Origin: Aquimarina brevivitae
Lineage (GTDB): Bacteria; Bacteroidota; Bacteroidia; Flavobacteriales; Flavobacteriaceae
Direction of reading: 5' to 3'
Assembly (NCBI RefSeq): GCF_004216895.1
Contig: NZ_SGXE01000001.1
Location: 62,001-126,000 of the forward strand
DNA: 64,000 nt
The notes beneath the pieces are model-generated. The model ran no database searches. It was not told the origin of the DNA and worked only from the letters and a program-made list of their open reading frames with translations. How positions within the stretch are numbered: the stretch's first letter is position 1; each line of letters starts with the position of its first letter. Shown here piece after piece: positions 10,037 to 18,546 of the stretch. Made by a program: the position numbers and the translations under genes.

Positions 10037-11065
10037 TTAGAACAATCCTCCCTGGATACCGCCCTTTAGTTTACCTAAATGTTTATATGCTGCCTCAGTA
10101 ACTTCTCTGCCCCTAGGCGTTCTTACAATAAATCCTTGTTGTATCAAAAAGGGTTCATAGACTTCTTCAATCGTTTCTGCACTTTCGCTAACTGCAGTTG
10201 CCAGTGTAGTTATACCTACAGGCCCACCTTTAAATTTATCTATTAATGTGGTCAGTATTTTATTATCCATTTCATCTAAGCCAAAAGCATCAACATTTAA
10301 TGCTTTGAGAGCAAATTTTGATATCTCCATATCAATTTTACCATTCCCTTTTATTTGAGCAAAATCTCTTACCCTACGCAACAAGGCATTTGCTATTCTT
10401 GGTGTCCCTCGACTTCTACCAGCGATTTCGATTGCCGCTTCCATAGATATGGGCACATTTAATATATATGCACTACGCTGTACAATAGTCGATAACAATT
10501 CTGTGGTGTAGTATTGTAACCTACTCTGTATACCAAATCTTGCTCGCATCGGAGCCGTTAATAAACCAGATCGGGTTGTCGCTCCAATGAGTGTAAAAGG
10601 ATTTAAATTGATTTGCACCGTCCTTGCATTAGGACCACTTTCGATCATAATATCAATTTTGTAATCCTCCATAGCTGAATATAGATATTCCTCTACTATG
10701 GGACTTAAACGGTGAATCTCGTCAATAAATAAAACATCACGATCCTCGAGATTGGTTAATAATCCAGCCAAGTCACCAGGTTTATCCAATACCGGACCCG
10801 AAGTAACTTTAATATTGACACCTAATTCATTAGACAAAATATGTGCTAAGGTTGTTTTACCTAATCCAGGAGGACCGTGGAATAGTGTATGATCTAAAGC
10901 TTCATTACGCATATTAGCCGCTTCTACAAAAATCTGAAGATTTTCTAGCACCTGATCCTGACCTGTAAAATCTTCAAAGGAAAGCGGTCGCAGCGCTTTT
11001 TCCATATCCAATTCTTCTCTTGAATAGTTATCGCCAGTAGGGTCTAAGTTTTCATTCATACACAA
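10037..11065 (-). CDS. ruvB: Holliday junction DNA helicase RuvB
   Basis: 342 residues. RuvB is the AAA+ hexameric motor that drives branch migration with RuvA. The Walker A motif GPPGLGKTT starts at residue 64, the Walker B is LFIDEIHRL, sensor/arginine-finger regions follow ([18 protein letters not shown]), and the C-terminal winged helix ends with [20 protein letters not shown]. Translation may start at residue 1 or 3 (MCMNEN). It is the first gene of a ruvB-P450-queG operon; a -7 box lies at 11126-11133. Confidence 0.97.
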   Translation of the reverse strand: MCMNENLDPTGDNYSREELDMEKALRPLSFEDFTGQDQVLENLQIFVEAANMRNEALDHTLFHGPPGLGKTTLAHILSNELGVNIKVTSGPVLDKPGDLAGLLTNLEDRDVLFIDEIHRLSPIVEEYLYSAMEDYKIDIMIESGPNARTVQINLNPFTLIGATTRSGLLTAPMRARFGIQSRLQYYTTELLSTIVQRSAYILNVPISMEAAIEIAGRSRGTPRIANALLRRVRDFAQIKGNGKIDMEISKFALKALNVDAFGLDEMDNKILTTLIDKFKGGPVGITTLATAVSESAETIEEVYEPFLIQQGFIVRTPRGREVTEAAYKHLGKLKGGIQGGLF

Positions 11066-11125
11066 TCCTTTATACCGATTTAATAGTTCCGGTAACTATC
11101 ATTTTATTATTAAGCTATCTTCTTA

Positions 11126-11133
11126 CAAAGATA
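11126..11133 (-). promoter_or_regulatory. -7 box for ruvB-P450-queG
   Basis: The minus strand reads TATCTTTG, a full TAnnTTTG match, about 61 bases before the ruvB start. A TTTTG lies 15 bases further upstream, slightly closer than the usual -33 spacing. Confidence 0.5.
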
Positions 11134-11171
11134 CTAAAATGAAGATCCCAAAAGCTGTTAATACAAAAAAA

Positions 11172-11192
11172 GCCCTTTCCATAAGAAAGGGC
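11172..11192 (-). terminator. Terminator of the act-cox operon
   Basis: The stem GCCCTTTC (11172-11179) pairs with GAAAGGGC (11185-11192) around a 5-base loop. On the minus strand it is followed by a run of seven T. It lies 25 bases after the cytochrome oxidase subunit I stop. Confidence 0.88.
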
Positions 11193-11217
11193 CTTTATTT
11201 ATATTCTTAAAAGAATT

Positions 11218-13035
11218 TTAGTGGTGTAATTCTTCCTCGTCTTCTTGTAAAGGAATGGTTTGAGACACCCAGTCTTGACCAGCGATTACATACTCACCAT
11301 TATCTTTTGTCTTACTATAATCGTATGGCCATCTGTATACTGAAGGAATTTCTCCTGGCCAGTTTCCGTGGATATGTTCTACTGGAGTAGTCCACTCTAG
11401 TGTATTAGAGTTCCAAGGATTTTGCTCTGCCTTCTTACCATAGAACATAGAACGGATAAAGTTATATAAGAATACCAACTGCGCAGCTGCTGTGATCAAT
11501 GCAAATATTGTTATTAGCACATTAGTATCTGCTAAATCATCGAAGTACGGAAACTCTGTATTTTTATAATAACGTCTTGGTAATCCTGCCATACCTATAA
11601 AGTGCATCGGGAAAAATACCCCGTAGGCTCCAATAGCGGTTACCCAGAAATGTACATAGCCTAAATTTTTATCCATCATACGTCCGTACATCTTAGGGAA
11701 CCAGTGGTACACCCCAGCAAATAATCCATATAATGCAGAAATACCCATTACTAAGTGGAAGTGTGCTACTACGAAATACGTATCGTGCACGTTAATATCA
11801 AGTGTACTATCTCCCAGAATAATTCCAGTTAATCCACCTGTGATAAATGTTGATACTAAACCAATCGAAAATAGCATAGCTGGATTCAGTTGCAAGTTAC
11901 CTTTCCATAAGGTCGTGATGTAATTAAAAGCCTTTACACCAGATGGTATAGCAATTAATAAGGTTGTAAATGTAAATACCGAACCTAAGAATGGGTTCAT
12001 CCCTGAAATAAACATATGGTGACCCCAAACAATTGTTGATAAAAAGGCAATCGCTAAAATTGAAGCAACCATCGCACGATAACCAAATATCGGCTTTCTT
12101 GCGTTTGTAGCAATAATTTCAGAGGTTATTCCCAAAGCAGGTAATAATACGATATATACCTCAGGGTGACCTAAGAACCAAAACAAATGCTCAAATAATA
12201 CCGGTGATCCACCTTGATTGTGTAATACCTCGCCCTGGATAAATATGTCACTTAAATAAAATGAAGTTCCAAAACTTCTATCCATAATTAGTAACAACGC
12301 GGCAGATAATAGAACCGGGAATGAAATGATACCGATAATCGCAGTTACGAAAAACGCCCAGATCGTTAAAGGAAGTCTTGTCATAGACATTCCTTTTGTT
12401 CTTAGGTTTATTACAGTAACTACGTAGTTCAAAGATCCTAGTAAAGAGGATGCGATAAATATCGCCATAGAAACTAACCAAAGTGTCATCCCTGTACCAG
12501 AACCTCCTATAGCCTGTGGTAAGGCACTAAGTGGTGGATATATGGTCCAACCTGCAGAAGCTGGTCCAGCCTCAACAAATAAAGAAATAACCATAATTAC
12601 ACTACTTAAAAAGAATAGCCAGTAGGAAACCATGTTAAGGAATCCTGAAGCCATATCTCTTGCTCCAATTTGCAATGGAATTAATAAGTTACTAAAAGTA
12701 CCACTAAGTCCTGCTGTAAGAACAAAAAATACCATAATAGTACCATGTATGGTAACTAATGCCAGATAAATACTTGGATCCATAACACCATCTTCACCGA
12801 ATTTTCCTAAGAAAATTTCGAAGGCAGTAAATTTATGGTCTGGCCATGCTAACTGTAACCTAAATAAAAGGGACATAGCAATTCCAATTATACCCATTAT
12901 AAGACCGGTAACTAAGTATTGCTTAGAGATCATTTTATGATCCTGGCTAAAAATATACTTTGTTATAAAGGTCTCTTTATGATGATGTCCGTGATCGTCG
13001 TGCGCGTGATCATCTGCATGTGCTATTGCTGACAT
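11218..13035 (-). CDS. ctaD: Cytochrome c oxidase subunit I
   Basis: 605 residues with 12 or more membrane segments. It is the catalytic heme-copper subunit that reduces oxygen and pumps protons. The cross-linked His-Tyr pair sits in GHPEVY, the CuB histidines in GHHMF, and the heme ligands in HDTYFVVAHFHLVMG. The N-terminus starts with an unusual His/Asp-rich stretch (residues ~5-20), not needed for catalysis. It is the last gene of the actABCDEF-cox block, 44 bases after subunit II and just before a terminator. Subunits III and IV are not in this window. Type A family membership is likely from the GHPEVY motif; exact proton channel residues were not checked. Confidence 0.95.
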   Translation of the reverse strand: MSAIAHADDHAHDDHGHHHKETFITKYIFSQDHKMISKQYLVTGLIMGIIGIAMSLLFRLQLAWPDHKFTAFEIFLGKFGEDGVMDPSIYLALVTIHGTIMVFFVLTAGLSGTFSNLLIPLQIGARDMASGFLNMVSYWLFFLSSVIMVISLFVEAGPASAGWTIYPPLSALPQAIGGSGTGMTLWLVSMAIFIASSLLGSLNYVVTVINLRTKGMSMTRLPLTIWAFFVTAIIGIISFPVLLSAALLLIMDRSFGTSFYLSDIFIQGEVLHNQGGSPVLFEHLFWFLGHPEVYIVLLPALGITSEIIATNARKPIFGYRAMVASILAIAFLSTIVWGHHMFISGMNPFLGSVFTFTTLLIAIPSGVKAFNYITTLWKGNLQLNPAMLFSIGLVSTFITGGLTGIILGDSTLDINVHDTYFVVAHFHLVMGISALYGLFAGVYHWFPKMYGRMMDKNLGYVHFWVTAIGAYGVFFPMHFIGMAGLPRRYYKNTEFPYFDDLADTNVLITIFALITAAAQLVFLYNFIRSMFYGKKAEQNPWNSNTLEWTTPVEHIHGNWPGEIPSVYRWPYDYSKTKDNGEYVIAGQDWVSQTIPLQEDEEELHH

Positions 13036-13079
13036 ATCTTTAGTTATTTTTTAATTATATAATTTTTCTTTTTCTTTTT

Positions 13080-14156
13080 TTAATTACTTGCCTGAGCTGA
13101 CATCTGCTCACCAAAAGTTTGTTGTTCCTTTAACCAAGCATTATAGTCCTCTTCTGGCTCAACCACAATTTTCATTTGCATATTGTAGTGTGAAGCTCCA
13201 CAGATTTTATTACATAGTAAGTAGTAATCAAACTCATAAGTTTCTAATCCCTCATCACCGGCAGCAATTAAGGCTTTACTTTTTTCTCTTCGTATATCAT
13301 TGATTGTGGCTACTTTCTCTACCATAAACTCAGAGTTTCTCATCTCCTCTGTTGTTTTGGTTGGTGTATATGAGAATTCGGTAATCATACCTGGCACTAC
13401 GTTCATCTGTGCTCTAAAGAATGGCATATACGCAGAATGTAATACATCCTGAGAACGCATTTTGAAAATTACTTTTCTATTTACTGGCAAATGCAGTTCA
13501 TTAACAATTTTATCATCTTTTCCGTACGAATCAGACACATCTACTCCTAAGGTATTCACACCTTCGATGAAACGAACATTAGCCTTACCTAATACATTAT
13601 CTTCACCGCCATATCTAGCTCTCCAGTCAAACTGGTAAGCGTATAACTCAATTATTAAAGGATCACCGTCTTCTTCGTCTATATTCATAATATCTGACCA
13701 AGTGAACAAACCATAAATAATTAATGCAGATAATACAATTACTGGGATGATCGTCCAAACAAACTCAAGCTTATCATTATCCGCAAAAAACAATGCCTTA
13801 TTGGTTGATTTACCTCTGTATTTAAACGTAAAATAGTGTAATAATCCTTGTGTAATTATTTGGGTAATCATAATAATTACTAAAGAAATTAACATCAGTT
13901 GATCATACTCTACACCATGCTTCGAAGCCGATTCAGGTAGAAAGAATGAATTGTATGCAGAAAAGCAATATATGGTTAACACGTAAATAAAGATTACGAA
14001 ACCAAGCATTAGTTTACCTTGAGTATCATTGTCTTTATCATTTGCCACTTGAGAAGTATCAACATTTTTTAATTGTGATAACTTAAGAATCTTAGACATT
14101 TGCCAAAATGTGATCCCAACAAGTGCTACAACTATTATAGTTAATAATACAGTCAT
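13080..14156 (-). CDS. ctaC: Cytochrome c oxidase subunit II
   Basis: 358 residues. Subunit II takes electrons from cytochrome c through the binuclear CuA site. Three hydrophobic segments near the N-terminus (residues ~1-20, ~50-70, ~130-150) precede a periplasmic cupredoxin domain. CuA ligands are seen in LHSAYMP (His) and CNKICGASHYNM (two Cys, His, Met). It follows ActF by about 40 bases in the same transcript and precedes subunit I. The extra N-terminal membrane segment and the long loop before the second helix are features seen in Bacteroidetes homologues. Confidence 0.94.
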   Translation of the reverse strand: MTVLLTIIVVALVGITFWQMSKILKLSQLKNVDTSQVANDKDNDTQGKLMLGFVIFIYVLTIYCFSAYNSFFLPESASKHGVEYDQLMLISLVIIMITQIITQGLLHYFTFKYRGKSTNKALFFADNDKLEFVWTIIPVIVLSALIIYGLFTWSDIMNIDEEDGDPLIIELYAYQFDWRARYGGEDNVLGKANVRFIEGVNTLGVDVSDSYGKDDKIVNELHLPVNRKVIFKMRSQDVLHSAYMPFFRAQMNVVPGMITEFSYTPTKTTEEMRNSEFMVEKVATINDIRREKSKALIAAGDEGLETYEFDYYLLCNKICGASHYNMQMKIVVEPEEDYNAWLKEQQTFGEQMSAQASN

Positions 14157-14196
14157 TTTTATCTATCTTCTATTTTAATTCTATTCTATCTATTGT

Positions 14197-15516
14197 TTAG
14201 TAATGGTAATGCTTACTTTCTTCAATGTAAGGATTACCTTTAGCTAATAACGGTGCTTTAGTTAAAGCTCTAAATACTATGAAAAGGAATAACCCTAAAA
14301 ATAATAACACAGCACTAATCTCGCTTAAACCAATAAACCAAGATTCTCCTACTGTGGCAGGCATCACCATATTAAAGATATCAATATAGTGTCCGCAAAG
14401 AATAATAACACCAGCCATTACCACAAACCAGTTAATGCGTTTAAAGTCACTATTCATTAATACTAATAATGGAAATATAAAGTTCATTACTAGCATACCG
14501 AAGAATGGCAGTTTATAGTCTTCAATTCTTGTTATAAAGTAAGTTACCTCCTCTGGAATGTTTGAATACCAAATAAGCATAAACTGCGAGAACCATAAGT
14601 ATGTCCAGAAAATACTTATCCCGAACATAAACTTAGCTAAATCGTGAATGTGACTATTATTTACAAACTCCAAATATCCTTTAGATTTTAAGTAGATCGT
14701 CATCAATGCTATCACTGTGATTCCTGAAACGAATAAACTAGCAAAAACATACCATCCAAATAAAGTACTGAACCAGTGTGGATCGAAACTCATAATCCAA
14801 TCCCAAGACATCATCGATTCTGTGTAAATAAAGAACACTAAGAAACCTGCAGATATCTTGAAACTTTTCTTATACCATTTATTACCTGTTGGTTCTTCGT
14901 CTTGCTTTCTAGAAAACTTTACCGCAAAGTGACGATATAATATCCAACCTCCTAAAAAGATTAATGCTCTAATAATAAATCCTGTTCCATTTAACCACCC
15001 AGATTTACCTTGAATAAGTTCATCGTGTTTTACCACCTCTGGGTCAGCCCAAACAAATAAGTGATTAATGTGGAATCCAGACAATGCAAGTATTACAAAC
15101 ATAATGATACCTCCAGGTACCAAATAAGCCGTAATCGCTTCCATTACTCTAAATAATACTGGTGACCAACCTGCTTGTGCTGCAAATTGAATAGCATAAA
15201 AAGCCAATACTCCTAACGCTATCATAAAAAAGAAAAACGCAGCAATATATAAAGAAGCCCAAGGTTTATTTTGCAACTGATGCAAAATATGCTCATAATG
15301 TGCATCTCCACCATGCTCTTCTTTAGCATCATGTGAGTTATCATCATGTGTTTTAACCTCTGCATGACCACCACCGTGATCATCATGAGAAGCTAGCTGT
15401 TGTTTTACATCTTCTATAGAATCAGGAGATGTAGCAAAACCAGCCATTAAGCCCACTGCTCCTACAACCATACATATGATTGAAAATAATCTAAGTCTAT
15501 TGGATAGCGTATACAT
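14197..15516 (-). CDS. actF: Alternative complex III subunit ActF (quinol:cytochrome c oxidoreductase membrane subunit)
   Basis: 439 residues with about ten predicted membrane helices. In alternative complex III ActF is one of the two large integral subunits, related to NrfD/ActC, that help form the quinol-facing membrane part. Between the first two helices (residues ~42-75) lies a His/Asp/Glu-rich stretch with more than ten histidines. The gene sits between actE and the oxidase subunit II gene in the conserved order. The call rests on position in the act cluster and on the membrane pattern. Confidence 0.9.
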   Translation of the reverse strand: MYTLSNRLRLFSIICMVVGAVGLMAGFATSPDSIEDVKQQLASHDDHGGGHAEVKTHDDNSHDAKEEHGGDAHYEHILHQLQNKPWASLYIAAFFFFMIALGVLAFYAIQFAAQAGWSPVLFRVMEAITAYLVPGGIIMFVILALSGFHINHLFVWADPEVVKHDELIQGKSGWLNGTGFIIRALIFLGGWILYRHFAVKFSRKQDEEPTGNKWYKKSFKISAGFLVFFIYTESMMSWDWIMSFDPHWFSTLFGWYVFASLFVSGITVIALMTIYLKSKGYLEFVNNSHIHDLAKFMFGISIFWTYLWFSQFMLIWYSNIPEEVTYFITRIEDYKLPFFGMLVMNFIFPLLVLMNSDFKRINWFVVMAGVIILCGHYIDIFNMVMPATVGESWFIGLSEISAVLLFLGLFLFIVFRALTKAPLLAKGNPYIEESKHYHY

Positions 15517-15553
15517 ATTTTTATCTAATATCGTTTTTCTGTCTTCGTCTTAA

Positions 15554-16228
15554 TTATTCGTTAGTTGTTTCCTCAGCTTCTTCGGCAACTGCTACTTCTG
15601 GATCCGCATTCACTGCAGGTATCATATCAGAAGGCGCATCACTTTCATCCAGCTTATCAACTCTTGGTGCTTTACCATCTAATTCGGCTTTTAGCTTTTC
15701 AACATAAGCCACTATCTGCCAACGCTCTTCAATACTTGTTTGAGATGCGTAAGAACCCATAGAATTAATACCATAATACATTACGTGATAAATACTTCCT
15801 TCAGTAATGGCTCTACCCGCATCATTGTATGCCGGAACACCCAGTATTTTTTCTCTTTGCACAAGAATACCTTGTCCATCTCCTTTTGCACCGTGGCAAA
15901 CTGCGCAATAAATATCATATAATGCTTTACCTTCTGCTAAATTTTCTTCGGTGTATGCAATTGGATTCTTCAATGAATCTTTTGCAGTTTGATAACCTTT
16001 GTTAGAATTCTCAAAATCATAAGGCATCCATCCTCTAGGAACTGATCCCTCTACTGGCAATTTAGCCTCTTGATCGTTTTCGAACACATTATATTCCCCA
16101 TATGTTTCATATCCTACAGATTCGTACATATTAGGCATATATTGATAGTTTGGCTTTCTCTTATCCTGGCAGGATAAAAGCGTAAAAACCATCATTGTTA
16201 CTGTTACTATTTTTAGCGTATTCTTCAT
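15554..16228 (-). CDS. actE: Alternative complex III subunit ActE, monoheme cytochrome c lipoprotein
   Basis: 224 residues. The N-terminal signal ends in the lipobox LLSC, so the mature protein is anchored by a lipid at Cys20. The single heme site is CAVCH (residues ~108-112), with a likely distal Met in the segment VMYYGINSMGSY. It passes electrons from the act complex toward the oxidase. The C-terminus is acidic and low in complexity. It lies 5 bases after actD. Confidence 0.93.
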   Translation of the reverse strand: MKNTLKIVTVTMMVFTLLSCQDKRKPNYQYMPNMYESVGYETYGEYNVFENDQEAKLPVEGSVPRGWMPYDFENSNKGYQTAKDSLKNPIAYTEENLAEGKALYDIYCAVCHGAKGDGQGILVQREKILGVPAYNDAGRAITEGSIYHVMYYGINSMGSYASQTSIEERWQIVAYVEKLKAELDGKAPRVDKLDESDAPSDMIPAVNADPEVAVAEEAEETTNE

Positions 16229-16233
16229 TATTA

Positions 16234-16767
16234 CTAATGGTTATCCTTTTCAACGATTTTTATTTCTACTGCACCTGTGTCACCTAAGAAACTAGTCAAT
16301 TTTTCAACATCATGATTTGCAACATCAACTTCCATCAAAAAGTGATCATCGGTTGTTCTTACATCAGGATTTTCTGCTTTTTTAAAAGGCCATAACCTAC
16401 TTCTCATATAGAAGGTGATTACCATTAAGTGCGCCGCAAAAAATACCGTAAGTTCAAACATAATAGGAACGAAGGCAGGCATATTTTCTAAGAAACTAAA
16501 ACTTGGCTTACCACCAATATTTTGTGGCCAATCTTCGATCATAATGTAATTCATCATAGCAATGGCTACTGATAGTCCAACACAGCCATACATAAATGCT
16601 GTGATTGCTAGTCGTGTGTGTGGAAGTCCCATAGCCTTATCCAATCCGTGAACCGGAAAAGGAGTAAAAACTTCTTCTATATGATAACGCTCTGAACGCA
16701 CTTTTTTAACAGCGTCCATTAAAACATCATCATCTGTATATAAAGCATGTATAACCCTTGATGCCAT
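16234..16767 (-). CDS. actD: Alternative complex III subunit ActD (DUF3341)
   Basis: About 177 residues from the chosen start. ActD is a membrane subunit with two central helices (ITAFMYGCVGLSVAIAMMNY and a second near PIMFELTVFFAAHLMVITFY) and cytoplasmic ends; the N-terminus (LYTDDDVLMDAVKKVR) is typical DUF3341. The open frame extends to 16815, overlapping actC, but the ATG at 16767 (MASRVIHALY) comes 4 bases after the actC stop and matches the family N-terminus, so that start is preferred. Confidence 0.92.
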   Translation of the reverse strand: MASRVIHALYTDDDVLMDAVKKVRSERYHIEEVFTPFPVHGLDKAMGLPHTRLAITAFMYGCVGLSVAIAMMNYIMIEDWPQNIGGKPSFSFLENMPAFVPIMFELTVFFAAHLMVITFYMRSRLWPFKKAENPDVRTTDDHFLMEVDVANHDVEKLTSFLGDTGAVEIKIVEKDNH

Positions 16768-16771
16768 ACTA

Positions 16772-18508
16772 TTAGTTATTTTTAAGTTTAGCTGCCTGAC
16801 CTGCCCAATCATCACGTTGTGCTCTTCCTGGGAAAGATCCGGTAATTTTATCTAATAAATTATATTCAGTCTCTGTCATTTTGCTTACCTGATCAAAAGT
16901 ATAAATACCAATTTGATTCAGTTTTTGTTCCATAACAGGTCCAATTCCATTCACCTTTTTGAGATCATCTGCCGTATCTGTATCTGGATTGAAAGTTCCC
17001 AGATTACCTAACAGATTATCAATATCTTCTTCAGAAGCAGTGATAACATCTTCAGTTTTTACACTCTCTTCAATAACATCAGAAGAAACTTTAGCTCCCG
17101 TCTTTGGCAATTCATCTCTATGATCAATACCTGCAGCTCTTAACTTCTTGTACTTCTCACCAGAAGATTTAAGAATAGACTTCACTTCTGCTTGAGCGAT
17201 TACCGGGAAGGTTCTTGCATACAATAAAAATAATACGAAGAAGAATCCAATTGTACCAATAAAGATACCGATATCTACGAAAGTTGGCGAGAACATCGTC
17301 CAAGAAGATGGTAAATAATCTCTATGGAGCGAGGTAACAATAATCACGAAACGCTCAAACCACATTCCTATATTAACGACTATAGAAATTATAAAAGAAA
17401 ACATTATACTTCTTCTAAGCTTAGGGAACCACATAAACTGCGGAGAGAATACGTTACAGGTCATCATAGCCCAGTATGCCCACCAATAAGGTCCAGTTGC
17501 TCTGTTTAAGAAGGCGTATTGTTCGTATTCTACACCTGAGTACCAAGCAATAAACAGCTCCGTAATATAAGCTACACCAACAATAGAACCAGTAATCATT
17601 ATTACAATGTTCATTAACTCTATATGTTGAATGGTAATGTAATTTTCTAAATTAGATACCTTTCTCATTATGATAAGAAGGGTGTTCACCATAGCAAATC
17701 CAGAGAAAATTGCTCCTGCAACGAAATAAGGTGGAAATATCGTAGTATGCCATCCTGGAATAACAGAAGTAGCAAAGTCAAAGGATACAATGGTATGTAC
17801 AGAAAGTACAAGCGGAGTAGCTAATCCAGCTAATACCAATGATACTTCCTCAAAACGTTGCCAATCCTTAGCTCTACCACTCCAACCGAATGATAACAAA
17901 CCATAAATCTTTTTGTTAAACGGTGTTATCGCTCTATCGCGTATCATTGCAAAGTCAGGTAGTAAACCTGTCCACCAGAATACCAACGAAACCGATAGAT
18001 AAGTAGAGATCGCAAATACGTCCCATAAAAGCGGTGAATTAAAGTTTACCCATAACGAACCGAATTGGTTTGGAATTGGTAATACCCAATACGCCAACCA
18101 TGGTCGACCCATATGTATGATCGGGAATAATCCAGCTTGAATTACTGAGAAAATTGTCATTGCTTCTGCAGAACGGTTAATAGCCATTCTCCATTTTTGA
18201 CGGAATAATAAAAGTACCGCTGAGATTAATGTACCTGCGTGACCAATACCTACCCACCATACAAAGTTGGTGATATCCCAGGCCCATCCTACAGTTTTAT
18301 TTAATCCCCAGACTCCGATACCTGTCGAAATCGTGTATATTATACATCCTATTCCCCAAAGAAAAGCAATAAGTGCGATGGAAAATACTATCCACCAGGA
18401 TTTATTCGCCTTACCTTCAACCGGTGCAGCAACGTCCACAGTAACATCGTGATAGGTTTTATCACCGGTTACTAAAGGTTTTCTTATAGGTGCTTCGTAA
18501 TGAGACAT
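16772..18508 (-). CDS. actC: Alternative complex III subunit ActC (NrfD/PsrC family) with C-terminal helix-hairpin-helix extension
   Basis: 578 residues. The first ~465 form a polytopic NrfD/PsrC-type membrane protein, the quinol-binding subunit next to ActB. Beyond the last helix there is an acidic linker (residues ~465-510) and then a compact domain, residues ~514-578, containing VNGIGPVMEQKLNQIGIYTF. This is a helix-hairpin-helix-like motif of the kind found fused to assorted proteins and annotated as a GIGP/DUF4332-like or L21-extension domain. It is not part of the core ActC fold and its role is unknown. The neighbours are actB upstream and actD 4 bases downstream. Confidence 0.92.
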   Translation of the reverse strand: MSHYEAPIRKPLVTGDKTYHDVTVDVAAPVEGKANKSWWIVFSIALIAFLWGIGCIIYTISTGIGVWGLNKTVGWAWDITNFVWWVGIGHAGTLISAVLLLFRQKWRMAINRSAEAMTIFSVIQAGLFPIIHMGRPWLAYWVLPIPNQFGSLWVNFNSPLLWDVFAISTYLSVSLVFWWTGLLPDFAMIRDRAITPFNKKIYGLLSFGWSGRAKDWQRFEEVSLVLAGLATPLVLSVHTIVSFDFATSVIPGWHTTIFPPYFVAGAIFSGFAMVNTLLIIMRKVSNLENYITIQHIELMNIVIMITGSIVGVAYITELFIAWYSGVEYEQYAFLNRATGPYWWAYWAMMTCNVFSPQFMWFPKLRRSIMFSFIISIVVNIGMWFERFVIIVTSLHRDYLPSSWTMFSPTFVDIGIFIGTIGFFFVLFLLYARTFPVIAQAEVKSILKSSGEKYKKLRAAGIDHRDELPKTGAKVSSDVIEESVKTEDVITASEEDIDNLLGNLGTFNPDTDTADDLKKVNGIGPVMEQKLNQIGIYTFDQVSKMTETEYNLLDKITGSFPGRAQRDDWAGQAAKLKNN

Positions 18509-18546
18509 AATCCTTTATTAATTGAATTTATTCTTTAATTAGTTAA

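Noticed and set aside
16768-16815. Longer actD N-terminus overlapping actC
   Set aside because: The 16 extra residues do not fit the DUF3341 start; ATG 16767 follows the actC stop closely.
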